A stretch of 34,169 bases of DNA, taken from Bacillota bacterium (GTDB lineage Bacteria > Bacillota > Clostridia > Tissierellales > Peptoniphilaceae). Below, in pieces: positions 7,445 through 16,215 of the stretch. The stretch's first letter is position 1. Each line of letters starts with the position of its first letter. The stretch lies in NCBI GenBank assembly GCA_029003555.1, contig JAQYCE010000034.1:1-34169 (forward strand), in the 5' to 3' direction. A program made the translations under genes and the position numbers. The notes beneath the pieces are model-generated. The model was not told the DNA's origin. It was given only the letters and a program-made list of their open reading frames with translations, and did not search any database.

Positions 7445-8273
7445 TGGCCCTGGCCCGCATGGTTCTTTCATAGATGAGGCGGAGACCCTGGAGGGTCAGG
7501 TCGTGGTCGATGTATTGGGTGTAGACGGAATTGGAGGAGAGAAGGCTGGAGAAGCCGCCGGTGGCCACCACGGTCACCTCCTTGTCCCTGCCTTCCGTTT
7601 CCTTAATCTCATCAATCAGGATGGCCGTCAAATGGTCAACCAGGCCGATGTAGCCTTGAATGATCCCCACCTGCATGGCTTCGGCTGTGTTCTTCCCGAT
7701 CGCATGGTCCAGCAATTGGAGTTCCACTTTGGGGAGTTTGGCCGTCCGGGAAGTCAGACCGTCCGTGGCAATGCCCACGCCGGGAGCGATGGTCCCACCC
7801 AGGTATTCACCTTTGGAGGAGATGACATCGTGGGTAATGGCGGTCCCGATATCCACAACAATAAGGGGGCCTCCGTACTTCTCATAGCCGGCTACAGCAT
7901 TGACGATCCGGTCCGCTCCCACATCCTTAGGGTTGTCCATCCGGATGGCCATCCCGGTCCTGGTTCCTTCTCCCACGATGATGGGCTCATGCTTGAGATA
8001 GCGTCGGGACATGGTGGACATCCGGTGGTTCATCAGGGGAACCACGGAACCCAGGATGACATCCTTGAGGCAGGAGGCGGAATAGCCCCAATGGTTGAGG
8101 ATCTGCTCAATTTCAATCCCGTATTCATCCGAAGTCTTGAGGGAGTTGGACTGGAGCCGCCATTGGTGCTCAATGGTGGACCCCAAAAAGATCCCCATGG
8201 TGATGTTGGTGTTGCCCACATCCAGGGCAAGAAGGCGGGAATCCGGTACATTTTTGTTTAATACGCTCGCCAT
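7434..8273 (-). CDS. coaX: type III pantothenate kinase
   Basis: Catalyses the first step of CoA synthesis, phosphorylating pantothenate; type III enzymes are feedback-insensitive as a class. The start is taken at ATG 8273 (MASVLNKN), with AAAGG 10 bases upstream. The track's 8342 start would run through a terminator hairpin. The result is about 279 residues, slightly longer than the usual 255-260. ASKHA-fold motifs are LDVGNTNITMG, GADRIVNAVA and VVDIGTAITHD (usually DxGTAxTxD), then GGTIAPGV. The gene sits directly behind an intrinsic terminator that ends the ECF transporter transcript, so its expression may depend on read-through. Confidence 0.93.
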   Translation of the reverse strand: MASVLNKNVPDSRLLALDVGNTNITMGIFLGSTIEHQWRLQSNSLKTSDEYGIEIEQILNHWGYSASCLKDVILGSVVPLMNHRMSTMSRRYLKHEPIIVGEGTRTGMAIRMDNPKDVGADRIVNAVAGYEKYGGPLIVVDIGTAITHDVISSKGEYLGGTIAPGVGIATDGLTSRTAKLPKVELQLLDHAIGKNTAEAMQVGIIQGYIGLVDHLTAILIDEIKETEGRDKEVTVVATGGFSSLLSSNSVYTQYIDHDLTLQGLRLIYERTMRARANEK

Positions 8274-8296
8274 GGTAAAACAACCTTTCATCCGAG

Positions 8297-8332
8297 TAAA
8301 AAAGAAAGCCGGTCGGCCTGGGGACCGACCGG
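8297..8332 (-). terminator. intrinsic terminator between ECF S-component and coaX
   Basis: On the minus strand CCGGTCGG (8332-8325) pairs with CCGACCGG (8316-8309), followed by CTTTCTTTTTTAC. It ends the upstream pyrG-...-ECF transcript. A second pairing is possible: AACCTT just before the hairpin is complementary to AAGGTT, which includes the coaX ribosome site. Confidence 0.8.
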
Positions 8333-8347
8333 GAAGGTTCAAATCGA

Positions 8348-8965
8348 TTAGTGACTGGTCAAGCTAGAAGCCGTCTTGGACTTTCCGGTCTTGGCATCAT
8401 AGGCCCCCATAACCGCCAGGGCCAGGATGGCCGCGAAGACCGCTTCCGGAAGTCCGTTGGTGGCAAAGACGCCCAGGACCATGGCCCGAACCGCTTCCAT
8501 ATTTCCCCCGATCATTTCCGCCAAACGCTGTCCATAGGCCAGGTAGATTCCACCCATGACCATGGTTGTGTGAACCATGGTGCCCAGGAAGGCGGGGAAG
8601 GCATAGTGGAAGAAGGGGTTCTTGCCCTTTAACCGGTCCACCAGGAAGCCTACAAAGAGGCCGAAGAGGAGGCGGGGCAGGATGGACAGGAGGGGGTTCA
8701 TAAAGAAGGGGGTCATGAGACCGACTCCCCCCTGGAGGGCCCTGAAGAAAGAAGTCAGGCCGAAGGCTAGGCCCAGGATTCCGCCGTAGCGCCAGCCGCC
8801 GATGCAGGCCCCGATAATGACCGGGATATGCAAGGAAGTGACGGAGATGACGCCAATGTTGAAGTAGCCCAGGTGGGTGATGTCAATAACCAGGATAATC
8901 CCGATGAGGAGGCCCAGGTAGGCCAGGTTCTTTGCATTGAAAAAACGTTGATCTTTTGTGTTCAT
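8348..8965 (-). CDS. ECF transporter S-component, probably for pantothenate
   Basis: A substrate-capturing membrane subunit of an energy-coupling-factor vitamin importer, about 205 residues. ATG 8965 (MNTKDQRFF) follows GGAGG at 7-base spacing; the track start at 9100 adds an unrelated leader overlapping the upstream gene. There are about six hydrophobic segments, including NLAYLGLLIGIILVIDIT. The stretch NIGVISVTSLHIPVIIGACIGG fits the general ECF_trnsprt family (Pfam12822 by recall). The A, A' and T subunits are not in the window, consistent with the shared-module (group II) type. The substrate is inferred from the neighbouring coaX; it could be another vitamin. Confidence 0.8.
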   Translation of the reverse strand: MNTKDQRFFNAKNLAYLGLLIGIILVIDITHLGYFNIGVISVTSLHIPVIIGACIGGWRYGGILGLAFGLTSFFRALQGGVGLMTPFFMNPLLSILPRLLFGLFVGFLVDRLKGKNPFFHYAFPAFLGTMVHTTMVMGGIYLAYGQRLAEMIGGNMEAVRAMVLGVFATNGLPEAVFAAILALAVMGAYDAKTGKSKTASSLTSH

Positions 8966-9014
8966 GAAAAACCTCCGATCCGGCTCGCTCAGGATGCCGG
9001 TCTGTTTCGAGTCA

Positions 9015-9965
9015 TTAGGAAGAGGAGGACCTGAGTCCGTAGGCTTCTTCCGCTGACTCCCCTGCGTTGACAATGGCTCTTTGAAGGACCTTAGCCCCAA
9101 GGATACCTACGAGGTTAGGTTCCGCATCCACCTGGTTGGAGGCCAGGCAGAAGAGGCTATCTCCATCAAAGAGAGTGTGGACGGGTTCGATGGCCCGGGC
9201 CAGGCCGTCGTGGCCCATCTGGCAAACTTTAAGGGTCCCGGCCTTGTCCAGCCTTGCGTTTGTAGCGATACAGCCAATGGTGGTATTTTTCCCCAGGAGG
9301 TCGGCCCCTCTCTCCCCGTCCAGGAGAAAGTCCATGGTCGATCCCGGCTCCCCGTCGGGGCCAAGGAGGCCGGCGATGGGGAGGTTACCCCTTTCCGGAT
9401 CCCGGATGTCCCCCACCGCATTCACCGCGACCAGGCAGGAGACCACCAGGTCGCCAAGCCGGAGGGAGGCCTGACCCAGGCCGGATTTCATGGCCCGGTC
9501 CATGCCGGCAATCTTCCCAACGGAACAGCCCGTCCCGGCGCCGACATTTCCCTGGGAGGCATCCTCCGAGGAGGCATAGAGAAGGGCTTCCTTCCCCATG
9601 GCTATATCGGGCCACTTGACCTGGCCCAGGCCCAGGTCGTAGAGGACGGCTGAGCAGACGATGGGAACCTTGGCAAAGCCGGTTTCCAGACCTAGGCCTT
9701 GGGCCGCCAACTCATTCATTACCCCGGATGCCGATTCCAAACCAAAGGCCGAACCGCCGGAAAGGACCACGGCGTGGACCTGGGAAACCTGATTCTCCGG
9801 GCGGAGGAGGTCGGTTTCCCGGGAGCCCGGGGCCCCACCCCGGACATCCACTCCGCCGGTGGCCCCTTCAGGGGGAAGGATGACGGTCACCCCTGTCCCC
9901 CAGTCCCTATTTTGGGCATGGCCCACCCGGAAGCCCGGAACATCAACCAAATGACCTGGATACAT
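9015..9965 (-). CDS. P1 (S58) family peptidase, DmpA/NylC-like Ntn hydrolase
   Basis: 316 residues, ATG 9965 behind GGGGG. The family comprises self-processing N-terminal-nucleophile aminopeptidases and amidases that cleave between Asn and Thr/Ser to release the nucleophile. The expected site is visible: LLGKNTTIGCIATNA, cleavage N227|T228. Other family stretches are VDVRGGAPGSRETDLL, VVLSGGSAFGLESASGV and GNVGAGTGCSVGK. It appears complete. The physiological substrate (D-amino acid or beta-peptides, or cyclic amides) is unknown for most members. It lies 9 bases after pyrG and upstream of the ECF S-component in one direction, so it is probably co-transcribed. Confidence 0.9.
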   Translation of the reverse strand: MYPGHLVDVPGFRVGHAQNRDWGTGVTVILPPEGATGGVDVRGGAPGSRETDLLRPENQVSQVHAVVLSGGSAFGLESASGVMNELAAQGLGLETGFAKVPIVCSAVLYDLGLGQVKWPDIAMGKEALLYASSEDASQGNVGAGTGCSVGKIAGMDRAMKSGLGQASLRLGDLVVSCLVAVNAVGDIRDPERGNLPIAGLLGPDGEPGSTMDFLLDGERGADLLGKNTTIGCIATNARLDKAGTLKVCQMGHDGLARAIEPVHTLFDGDSLFCLASNQVDAEPNLVGILGAKVLQRAIVNAGESAEEAYGLRSSSS

Positions 9966-9974
9966 GGGAACCCC

Positions 9975-11603
9975 CTACTTTTTAGTCTTCTTCGTTGTGG
10001 CCACCGGATCCAGACCCATGGCGGCCCGGATCAGGCCCATGAAGAGGGGGTGGGGGCTGTTGGGCCGGGAACGGAACTCGGGATGGAATTGGCTGGCAAT
10101 GAAGTAGTTGAGGTCAGGTCTTTCCACGATTTCCATCAGGTTCATGGAGAGCTTTTCTCCGGAAAAATGGAGGCCCGTCTTCTTTTCAATTTCATCCACA
10201 TACTTGCTGTTAACTTCATAGCGGTGGCGGTGGCGCTCCACAATGTCCGACCGTCCATAGAGCCGGTGGGCCAGGCTTCCTTCCTCCACATGGCAGTCCT
10301 GGTTGCCCAGGCGGAGGGTCCCGCCCAAGTCATTTTTATTTTCCTGGTCCGGGAGGAGGTGGAGGACAGGAATACCGGCATCGGGGACAAATTCCGTGGA
10401 ATCCGCCTCCTTCCAGCCCAATTCATTCCGACAGGCTTCAATGACCGTAAGCTGCATGCCCAAGCAGATGCCCAGGAAGGGTTTGTCGTGGACCCGGGCA
10501 TACTCGATGGCATTGAGCATGCCCTGGATCCCCCGGTTGCCGAAGCCGCCGGGGACCACAATCCCGTCCATGTCCTTTAGGACCGCATCCATGGAATCCC
10601 TGGTCAGGGATTCGGAATCAATGTAGTCCACGGAAACCCGGGCGCCCAGGTTGTAGCCGGCATCGGTCAGGGCCTCATAGACAGAAAGATAGGCGTCCCT
10701 AAGCTTGGTGTACTTGCCGACCAGGGCGATATGGACTTCTTTATCAGCCGCCTTAAATTCCCGGCACATGTCTTCCCAGCGGTCAATCCGGTTGGCCTTG
10801 GGCTTGAGCCCGAAGTGCTTGAGAATATAGGTGTCCAGGTTTTGCTGGTGGAAAACCAGGGGAACCTCATAGATCAGGTCCACGGTCTTGGATTCGATGA
10901 TGGCTTCCCTGGGAAGGTCGCAGAAGAGAGAGATCTTCTGGAAGACCTCATCAGTGATGGGCTCCTGGGCCCGGAGGATGAAGACGTCCGGCTTGATCCC
11001 GTAGGACATGAGCTCCTTAAAGGAGTGCTGGGCCGGCTTGGTCTTCAGCTCGTTGGAGGCCGGAATGGTGGGGATCAGGACCGTATGAATATACATGACA
11101 TCATCCGGTTGAGAGGAGTGGATTTGCCGGATGGCTTCCACAAAGGGCTGGGATTCAATATCCCCCACCGTGCCTCCGATTTCCGTGATGATAAAGTCCG
11201 CTCCGGTATCTTCCGCCACCGCAAAGACCTTTTCTTTAATCACATCCGTAACGTGGGGGATGACCTGAACCGTCTTCCCCCCATACTCCCCGGCCCGCTC
11301 CCGGCGGATGACCGTGGAATAGATCCGTCCTGAGGTGATGGAGGAATTCTTGGTCAGCTCCTCATCAATAAAGCGCTCATAATGGCCCAGGTCCAGGTCC
11401 GTTTCTCCCCCGTCCTTGGTCACAAAAACCTCTCCGTGCTGGTAGGGAGACATGGTCCCCGGGTCGACATTGAGGTAGGGGTCAAACTTCTGCATAAATA
11501 CCGAATAACCCCGGTCCTTGAGCAAACGCCCCACACTCGCTGCGGAAATTCCCTTGCCGATCCCTGAGATGACACCGCCCGTTACAAAAATAAACTTCGC
11601 CAC
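9975..11603 (-). CDS. pyrG: CTP synthase
   Basis: Converts UTP, ATP and glutamine to CTP; cytoplasmic, 542 residues, full length. The start is GTG 11603 behind GAGGAGGAGATT. The N-terminal amidoligase has the P-loop FVTGGVISGIGKGIS, NVDPGTMSPYQHGEVFVTKDGGETDLDLGHYERF and the EIGGTVGDIES loop. The C-terminal class I glutaminase has GGFGNRGIQG, the nucleophile Cys380 in FLGICLGMQL and the SQFHPEF His-Glu dyad. The P-loop reads VISGIGKG, as in eukaryotic enzymes, rather than the commoner bacterial VVSSLGKG. It lies between the ftsH group and coaX, an insertion relative to the Bacillus order. Confidence 0.97.
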   Translation of the reverse strand: MAKFIFVTGGVISGIGKGISAASVGRLLKDRGYSVFMQKFDPYLNVDPGTMSPYQHGEVFVTKDGGETDLDLGHYERFIDEELTKNSSITSGRIYSTVIRRERAGEYGGKTVQVIPHVTDVIKEKVFAVAEDTGADFIITEIGGTVGDIESQPFVEAIRQIHSSQPDDVMYIHTVLIPTIPASNELKTKPAQHSFKELMSYGIKPDVFILRAQEPITDEVFQKISLFCDLPREAIIESKTVDLIYEVPLVFHQQNLDTYILKHFGLKPKANRIDRWEDMCREFKAADKEVHIALVGKYTKLRDAYLSVYEALTDAGYNLGARVSVDYIDSESLTRDSMDAVLKDMDGIVVPGGFGNRGIQGMLNAIEYARVHDKPFLGICLGMQLTVIEACRNELGWKEADSTEFVPDAGIPVLHLLPDQENKNDLGGTLRLGNQDCHVEEGSLAHRLYGRSDIVERHRHRYEVNSKYVDEIEKKTGLHFSGEKLSMNLMEIVERPDLNYFIASQFHPEFRSRPNSPHPLFMGLIRAAMGLDPVATTKKTKK

Positions 11604-11620
11604 AATCTCCTCCTCAACCT

Positions 11621-12169
11621 CTACTTGCCCAGCTTCAATTCGCGTATCTTCAGGTTGACGGCTTCCATCAAATCCGTCCCCACATGGATGGTGGTGTTGG
11701 ATTCCGCCTTTCCCCTCTCCTTAATCAGGAGGACCAGGTCCCCCTTCTTGGGGTCCCAGGCCCATTTTTTGACCTCATTCCAGGGAACAAAGACATTGTT
11801 GGACAATATCCCATTCTCCGCCAGATAGATGGGGGACTTCATGAAGTAGAAGAAGACCACACCCAGGCCCACCATGATGGCCCCGTCAACCCACTTCTTA
11901 TTAAAACAGGACAGGACGCCCAAGCCCACCATCAGGAGGCAGAGGAGGACGTTGGTTTTGGCGGTCGACCGGTCAAAGCGGGAGACTTCCCCCTGCAACT
12001 TCCGGGTTCCCCGACTGGCCTGGATAAGCTGGAAGAGGAAGTAGGCCAGAAGGCCCCCATAAATAACCGTAATAAAGGTGATTCCCAGGGGCCCCTCGGA
12101 GGTCAGGAGGGGATTTCTCGCCACCTGGCCGGAAGTGGCCATCTGACTGCTGATCCCTTCTCCGCTCAT
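11621..12169 (-). CDS. small membrane protein coupled to ftsH, DUF5673-like C-terminus
   Basis: About 182 residues. ATG 12169 (MSGEGI) lies 7 bases after AAAGGAG and overlaps the ftsH stop as ATGA, which argues for translational coupling; the track's 12175 is less well spaced. Three hydrophobic segments (LGITFITVIYGGLLAYFLF, NVLLCLLMVGLGVLSCF, WVDGAIMVGLGVVFFYFM) are followed by a soluble domain. The pattern there, ENGILSNNVFVPWNEVKKWAWD...LVLLI, resembles the DUF5673 / PH-like domain of small Bacillota membrane proteins. That family match is from recall. The function is unknown; FtsH coupling suggests a membrane quality-control partner or substrate, by inference. Confidence 0.75.
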   Translation of the reverse strand: MSGEGISSQMATSGQVARNPLLTSEGPLGITFITVIYGGLLAYFLFQLIQASRGTRKLQGEVSRFDRSTAKTNVLLCLLMVGLGVLSCFNKKWVDGAIMVGLGVVFFYFMKSPIYLAENGILSNNVFVPWNEVKKWAWDPKKGDLVLLIKERGKAESNTTIHVGTDLMEAVNLKIRELKLGK

Positions 12170-14028
12170 TCGCATGCTCCTTTCATCTCTTCAAAAGTAT
12201 GACCATATTCCTGGAATAAGGATTCAAAGGCATCCTTGCGGACCGTTTCCTCATCCAAAAGAAGATTGGCCAGTTTCTCCATCATGGTTCGGTTGGCTTC
12301 CAAAATTTCCATGGCCATATCATAGGCGGACTTCATCAGCCCCCGGACTTCTTTGTCGATCTGTCGGGCGGTCTCTTCCGAATAGTGCTTGACCTGGCCC
12401 AACTCATTGCCCAGGAAGACATTCTCCCGGTCGAGTTCATAGGCCACCGGCCCCAGGTCCGGGCTCATCCCGTAGCGGACGACCATGGACCGGGCCATCT
12501 CGGTTGCCCGCTCAATGTCGTTGGAGGCTCCGGTAGAAATGTCATCCAGGAAGAGAGCTTCAGCGGCCCTTCCACCCAGGAAGGAGACCAGCTCGGCCTT
12601 CATGGATTTCATGGACATAAACATGAGTTCATCCTCAGGAAGGAAGGCGGTAAATCCTCCGGCCATTCCCCGGGGAACAATAGTGATCAGGTTGACCTGG
12701 TCCGTATCCGGGAGGGCCCGGGTGACCACAGCATGGCCCGCCTCATGGTAGGCGGTCAGGATTCTCTCCTTTTCCACCACCTTCCGTGACTTCTTTTCCG
12801 GACCGGCCTGGACCTTGATGGCCGCTTCTTCAAAGGTGGCCATGTCGATCAGGCGTTCATTTTTCCGAGCCACCAGTAGGGCTGCTTCATTGGTCAGGTT
12901 CTCCAAGTCAGCCGGGGTGAAACCTGCCGTCTGGCGGGATAGGGCATCTAAGTCGACGTCGTCGGCAATGTGCTTGTTTCTCAGGTGGACCTTGAGGATT
13001 TCCGCCCGCTCCTTGGCATCCGGCATACCCACCATGATCCGCCGGTCAAAACGGCCCGGACGGAGGAGGGCGGGATCCAGGATGTCAGGACGGTTGGTGG
13101 CGGCCATGATGATAATGCCTTCATTTTCATCAAAGCCGTCCATTTCGACCAGGAGTTGGTTGAGGGTTTGTTCTCTTTCGTCGTTTCCCCCACCCAGACC
13201 GGCTCCACGACGGCGACCAACCGCATCAATCTCATCCACAAAGACAATGCAGGGGGCGTTTTTCTTTGCCTCCTTAAAAAGGTACCGAACTCGGGAAGCG
13301 CCCACGCCGACAAACATATACACAAAGTCGGACCCGGAGATGGAGTAGAAAGGAACGCCGGCCTGGCCGGCAACGGCCTTGGACAGGTAGGTCTTGCCGG
13401 TGCCCGGAGGACCTACCATGAGGATTCCCTTGGGGATCCGGGCCCCTACCTCCTGGTACTTGTTGGGGCTTTTTAAGAAGTCCACCACTTCTCCCAACTC
13501 CTCTTTTTCCTCTTTTAAGCCGGCTACGTCTTCAAAGGTGATCCGCTTACCCGTATCCTTGTGGAGTTGGGCCTTGGACTTGCCGAAGGTGTTCATCCCT
13601 CCTTGGGCAGCCTGGGTTCTTTTGTAAAAGGTATAGAGAATAAAGCCCATAAAGCCCATGAAGAGGAGGTCGGGGAGGAGGGCCAGGAGGAAGTTGGGTT
13701 GGGGCGTTTCTTCAAAGACCATCTTGACCTGGCCCTTCTCCACTCCCTCTTTGATGTACTGATCATAAAACTCCGGGAAATATTCCTTGGGGATAACCAC
13801 CTCAAAGGATGAGGCCTTTTCATCTTTTAGGACCCCCCGAAGCTTGTCGCCTTGGTAAACCAGACTTTTCACCTGGTCCTTATTAAATTGCTCGATCAAT
13901 TGGCCATGGGTCATGGCTTCCTTGGTCTCCGGATTCCATCCGCCAAAACTGAAGAACATGGCGATGATGGCGATGGGGATCAGGTAGCCCAGCAAGAGTC
14001 GCCAATTTCGGTTCCTGTTATTATCCAT
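12166..14028 (-). CDS. ftsH: ATP-dependent zinc metalloprotease FtsH
   Basis: A membrane-bound AAA+ protease degrading damaged membrane proteins and regulatory proteins, 620 residues. Two membrane segments (about 11-28 and 114-134) bracket an extracytoplasmic domain. Walker A is GPPGTGKT (206-213), Walker B IVFVDEID (261-268). The second region of homology is [20 protein letters not shown]. The zinc site is HEAGH (428-432), with the downstream Asp in [14 protein letters not shown]. The pore-loop region reads [18 protein letters not shown], where FVEMFVG or FVEMYVG is usual, so Glu is replaced by Tyr. Downstream of tilS-hpt as in Bacillus. Confidence 0.97.
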   Translation of the reverse strand: MDNNRNRNWRLLLGYLIPIAIIAMFFSFGGWNPETKEAMTHGQLIEQFNKDQVKSLVYQGDKLRGVLKDEKASSFEVVIPKEYFPEFYDQYIKEGVEKGQVKMVFEETPQPNFLLALLPDLLFMGFMGFILYTFYKRTQAAQGGMNTFGKSKAQLHKDTGKRITFEDVAGLKEEKEELGEVVDFLKSPNKYQEVGARIPKGILMVGPPGTGKTYLSKAVAGQAGVPFYSISGSDFVYMFVGVGASRVRYLFKEAKKNAPCIVFVDEIDAVGRRRGAGLGGGNDEREQTLNQLLVEMDGFDENEGIIIMAATNRPDILDPALLRPGRFDRRIMVGMPDAKERAEILKVHLRNKHIADDVDLDALSRQTAGFTPADLENLTNEAALLVARKNERLIDMATFEEAAIKVQAGPEKKSRKVVEKERILTAYHEAGHAVVTRALPDTDQVNLITIVPRGMAGGFTAFLPEDELMFMSMKSMKAELVSFLGGRAAEALFLDDISTGASNDIERATEMARSMVVRYGMSPDLGPVAYELDRENVFLGNELGQVKHYSEETARQIDKEVRGLMKSAYDMAMEILEANRTMMEKLANLLLDEETVRKDAFESLFQEYGHTFEEMKGACE

Positions 14029-14089
14029 GCTTTCTTTCCCAACTCCTTTTTTTCTTCCAAATCCTCATTAAGATGAGGAGGTAAAAAAT

Positions 14090-14644
14090 TTACTTATAAT
14101 ATCTTTCCTTCAAGATCGCTACAAAGGGAAGGTTGCGGAGCTTTTGGTTGAAATCCATGCCGTAACCGATCACATACTCATTTGGGATTTCAAAACCCAC
14201 ATAATCGGCATGGAATTCGTTAGCCCTTCCACCTTCCTTATTGAGAAGGGCGACCACCTTCACCGATTTTGCCCCCCGGTCCTTGAAGTTCTTGGTCAGG
14301 TACTCCAGGGTGTAGCCGGTATCAATGATGTCCTCAATAATCAGGATATTCTTTCCCATGAAGGATTCCTGGATATCCTTGATGATCCGGACGTCCCCGG
14401 AGGAGACGGTGGAGGACCCGTAGCTGGAGACCGCCATAAAGTCGATTTCCACATCCAGGTCGATTTCCTTCATGATGTCAGCCATAAAGATCACCCCGCC
14501 CTTTAAGGTGCAGACCAAAAGAAGGTCCGCTTCCTCCTTTTCATAGTCCCGGGTAATGATCTTGCCCATTTCCTTTACCTTGGCTTGGATCTCCTCTTCA
14601 CTGATCAGGATTCGGTCCACATACTTCATTAAATCTTGGTCCAT
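14090..14644 (-). CDS. hpt: hypoxanthine-guanine phosphoribosyltransferase
   Basis: Purine salvage: hypoxanthine or guanine plus PRPP to IMP or GMP. About 184 residues. ATG 14644 (MDQDLMKY) follows GGAGG at 5 bases; the track start at 14656 is a GTG inside that ribosome site. Family motifs are LLLVCTLKGGVIFMADI, the flexible-loop SSYGSSTVSSGDVRIIKD, the PRPP loop ILIIEDIIDTGYTL and the C-terminal YVGFEIPNEYVIGYGMDFNQKLRNLP, all canonical. It overlaps the end of tilS by 16 bases and precedes ftsH, the conserved tilS-hpt-ftsH order. The purine permease at 24.0 kb could supply its bases. Confidence 0.96.
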   Translation of the reverse strand: MDQDLMKYVDRILISEEEIQAKVKEMGKIITRDYEKEEADLLLVCTLKGGVIFMADIMKEIDLDVEIDFMAVSSYGSSTVSSGDVRIIKDIQESFMGKNILIIEDIIDTGYTLEYLTKNFKDRGAKSVKVVALLNKEGGRANEFHADYVGFEIPNEYVIGYGMDFNQKLRNLPFVAILKERYYK

Positions 14645-16182
14645 TTTGGCCTCCACTCCATTTCAATTGCTGGGGCTTCCCCCTCCAGGGGACCATACCC
14701 TGACCGTCCGGCCCAGGGTATCCAGATGATCCTTTTCCCCTCCCAAACAAGGGGGTAGTTTTCGCGTAAACAGGAAGGGATCTTCCATTCGTTGAAGACC
14801 TTCCGCAGGGTCTTTCTTCCACCGCCGAATTTTTCAAAAACTTCTCCGGGCCGGCCGGGGCCAAGAGAAAGTCGGGTCAAAGCCTGGGCCGGAAAGTAGG
14901 CGAAGCGGGGGTTGGTCAGGCGGTCAGCGGAGACCGGCCCCCGGCAGGTCCGGACCAGGATTTGCCCGGCCGGATAGGCCCAAGACAGGGTGATGGTCCG
15001 GGAATTCTCCGGAAGGCGGAGGGCTTTTCTTTGCCCCATTTTCCCTTTCTTTGTGGCCGATTTTTCCCCAAATCCGGGGTACGGAAAAAAGGAAAGACCC
15101 TGAAAATCACATAGAATTATCATACCACAAAGCCGGGCCCATGTTGAAACCTGACCCCCCGCCAAGTGGAAAATTTGCTCAATATCTTTATAGGTAACTT
15201 GCCGGTCTGGATCCTCCAAAGATAGGAGGCTCCGGATTAAATCTCGGATAACCCGGTAGGCCAGGGCCGGATCCAGGTCCAAGAGATCTTTTTTTCGCAA
15301 GCTGACCCCTCCCAAAAGATGGGCATTGCGCTGGAAGACCCATTCATCCATCTCCCCCCGAGCTAAAAGCCGGTCCAAGTTCGTCAGGTCCTCTTCCGTC
15401 CGGATGAAAATCATGTCAGTCAAGGCTTTTTGGCTCATCCGGTCCAAACAATCATTCTCGGCCTGAAGGATGGAGGCAAAGCGCGAAAGGGCTCCAACGG
15501 CTTGGGGGTTAATCGTCGATTGGATGTCGGGAAGGAGGTGGAGTCGGATCCGGTTCCTCAGGAAGTCATCCTTCCGGTTGCTGGCATCTTCCCGGTAAGG
15601 GATCCCCCTCTCTTCCAAAAAGCCCAGTAAATCTTCCTTGCTCAAGTCCAGAAAGGGGCGAAAAATCCGGTAGCTCGGCCATGGTCCCGGTTGGGAAAAT
15701 TTTCGGTCGGAAAGAGGACGGATCCCCCCTCCTCCTTCCAGCCCGCTTCCTCTGAGGATATGGAGGAGGACGGTTTCCGCCTGGTCATCCTGGTGGTGGG
15801 CCGTCAGAAGGATAGGAGGATGGTCGGCATGGACCATCCGGTCTTCAAAAAACCGGTAGCGTGCCCGACGTCCTGCCGCTTCCAGGGAGAGGCCCTCATC
15901 CTTGGCCAGCTTATTTACGTCCACAGACTCGGAAAAGCAGGGGACCCTGTGGTCCTGACACCAGGCTTCCACAAACTCCCGGTCTTCGTCCGCCTCCTTC
16001 CCCCGGAGCTTGTGGTTGAGGTGGAGGACGGTCAGGTCGGGTCGAAAATGGCGGGCCGTTTCCAGAAGGGCCATGGAATCCGGACCGCCGGATACGGCAA
16101 TAAAAAGGGAAGAAGGGGCACTTCCCGGCCCCTTCTTCCACTGTCTGGTCCACTCTTCAAAGATTTTTTTTGTAAAAATCAT
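14629..16182 (-). CDS. tilS: tRNA(Ile)-lysidine synthase
   Basis: Modifies C34 of the AUA-reading tRNA-Ile to lysidine, essential for decoding. About 517 residues. ATG 16182 (MIFTKK) is 6 bases after GGAG; the track's 16188 has no spacing. The N-terminal PP-loop ATPase domain has FIAVSGGPDSMALLE (about 28-42), LHLNHKLRG, EGLSLEAAGRRARYRFFE and LTAHHQDDQAETVLLHILRGSGLEG. FRPFLDLSKEDLLGFLEERGIPYREDASN follows, with RNRIRLHLLP. The C-terminal substrate-binding domains are less conserved but present (LRKVFNEWKIPSCLRENYPLVWE). Full length. Confidence 0.95.
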   Translation of the reverse strand: MIFTKKIFEEWTRQWKKGPGSAPSSLFIAVSGGPDSMALLETARHFRPDLTVLHLNHKLRGKEADEDREFVEAWCQDHRVPCFSESVDVNKLAKDEGLSLEAAGRRARYRFFEDRMVHADHPPILLTAHHQDDQAETVLLHILRGSGLEGGGGIRPLSDRKFSQPGPWPSYRIFRPFLDLSKEDLLGFLEERGIPYREDASNRKDDFLRNRIRLHLLPDIQSTINPQAVGALSRFASILQAENDCLDRMSQKALTDMIFIRTEEDLTNLDRLLARGEMDEWVFQRNAHLLGGVSLRKKDLLDLDPALAYRVIRDLIRSLLSLEDPDRQVTYKDIEQIFHLAGGQVSTWARLCGMIILCDFQGLSFFPYPGFGEKSATKKGKMGQRKALRLPENSRTITLSWAYPAGQILVRTCRGPVSADRLTNPRFAYFPAQALTRLSLGPGRPGEVFEKFGGGRKTLRKVFNEWKIPSCLRENYPLVWEGKRIIWIPWAGRSGYGPLEGEAPAIEMEWRPKWTKI

Positions 16183-16215
16183 CGTCATCTCCGCTTATTT
16201 CAAGAGGCGAAAGGA

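Noticed and set aside
9699-10580. 293-residue plus-strand ORF
   Set aside because: Antisense across the P1 peptidase/pyrG junction, which is well supported; no motifs and no ribosome site.
14060-14085. CCTCAT/ATGAGG hairpin between hpt and ftsH as terminator
   Set aside because: Only six base pairs and no T-run on the minus strand, where both genes lie.
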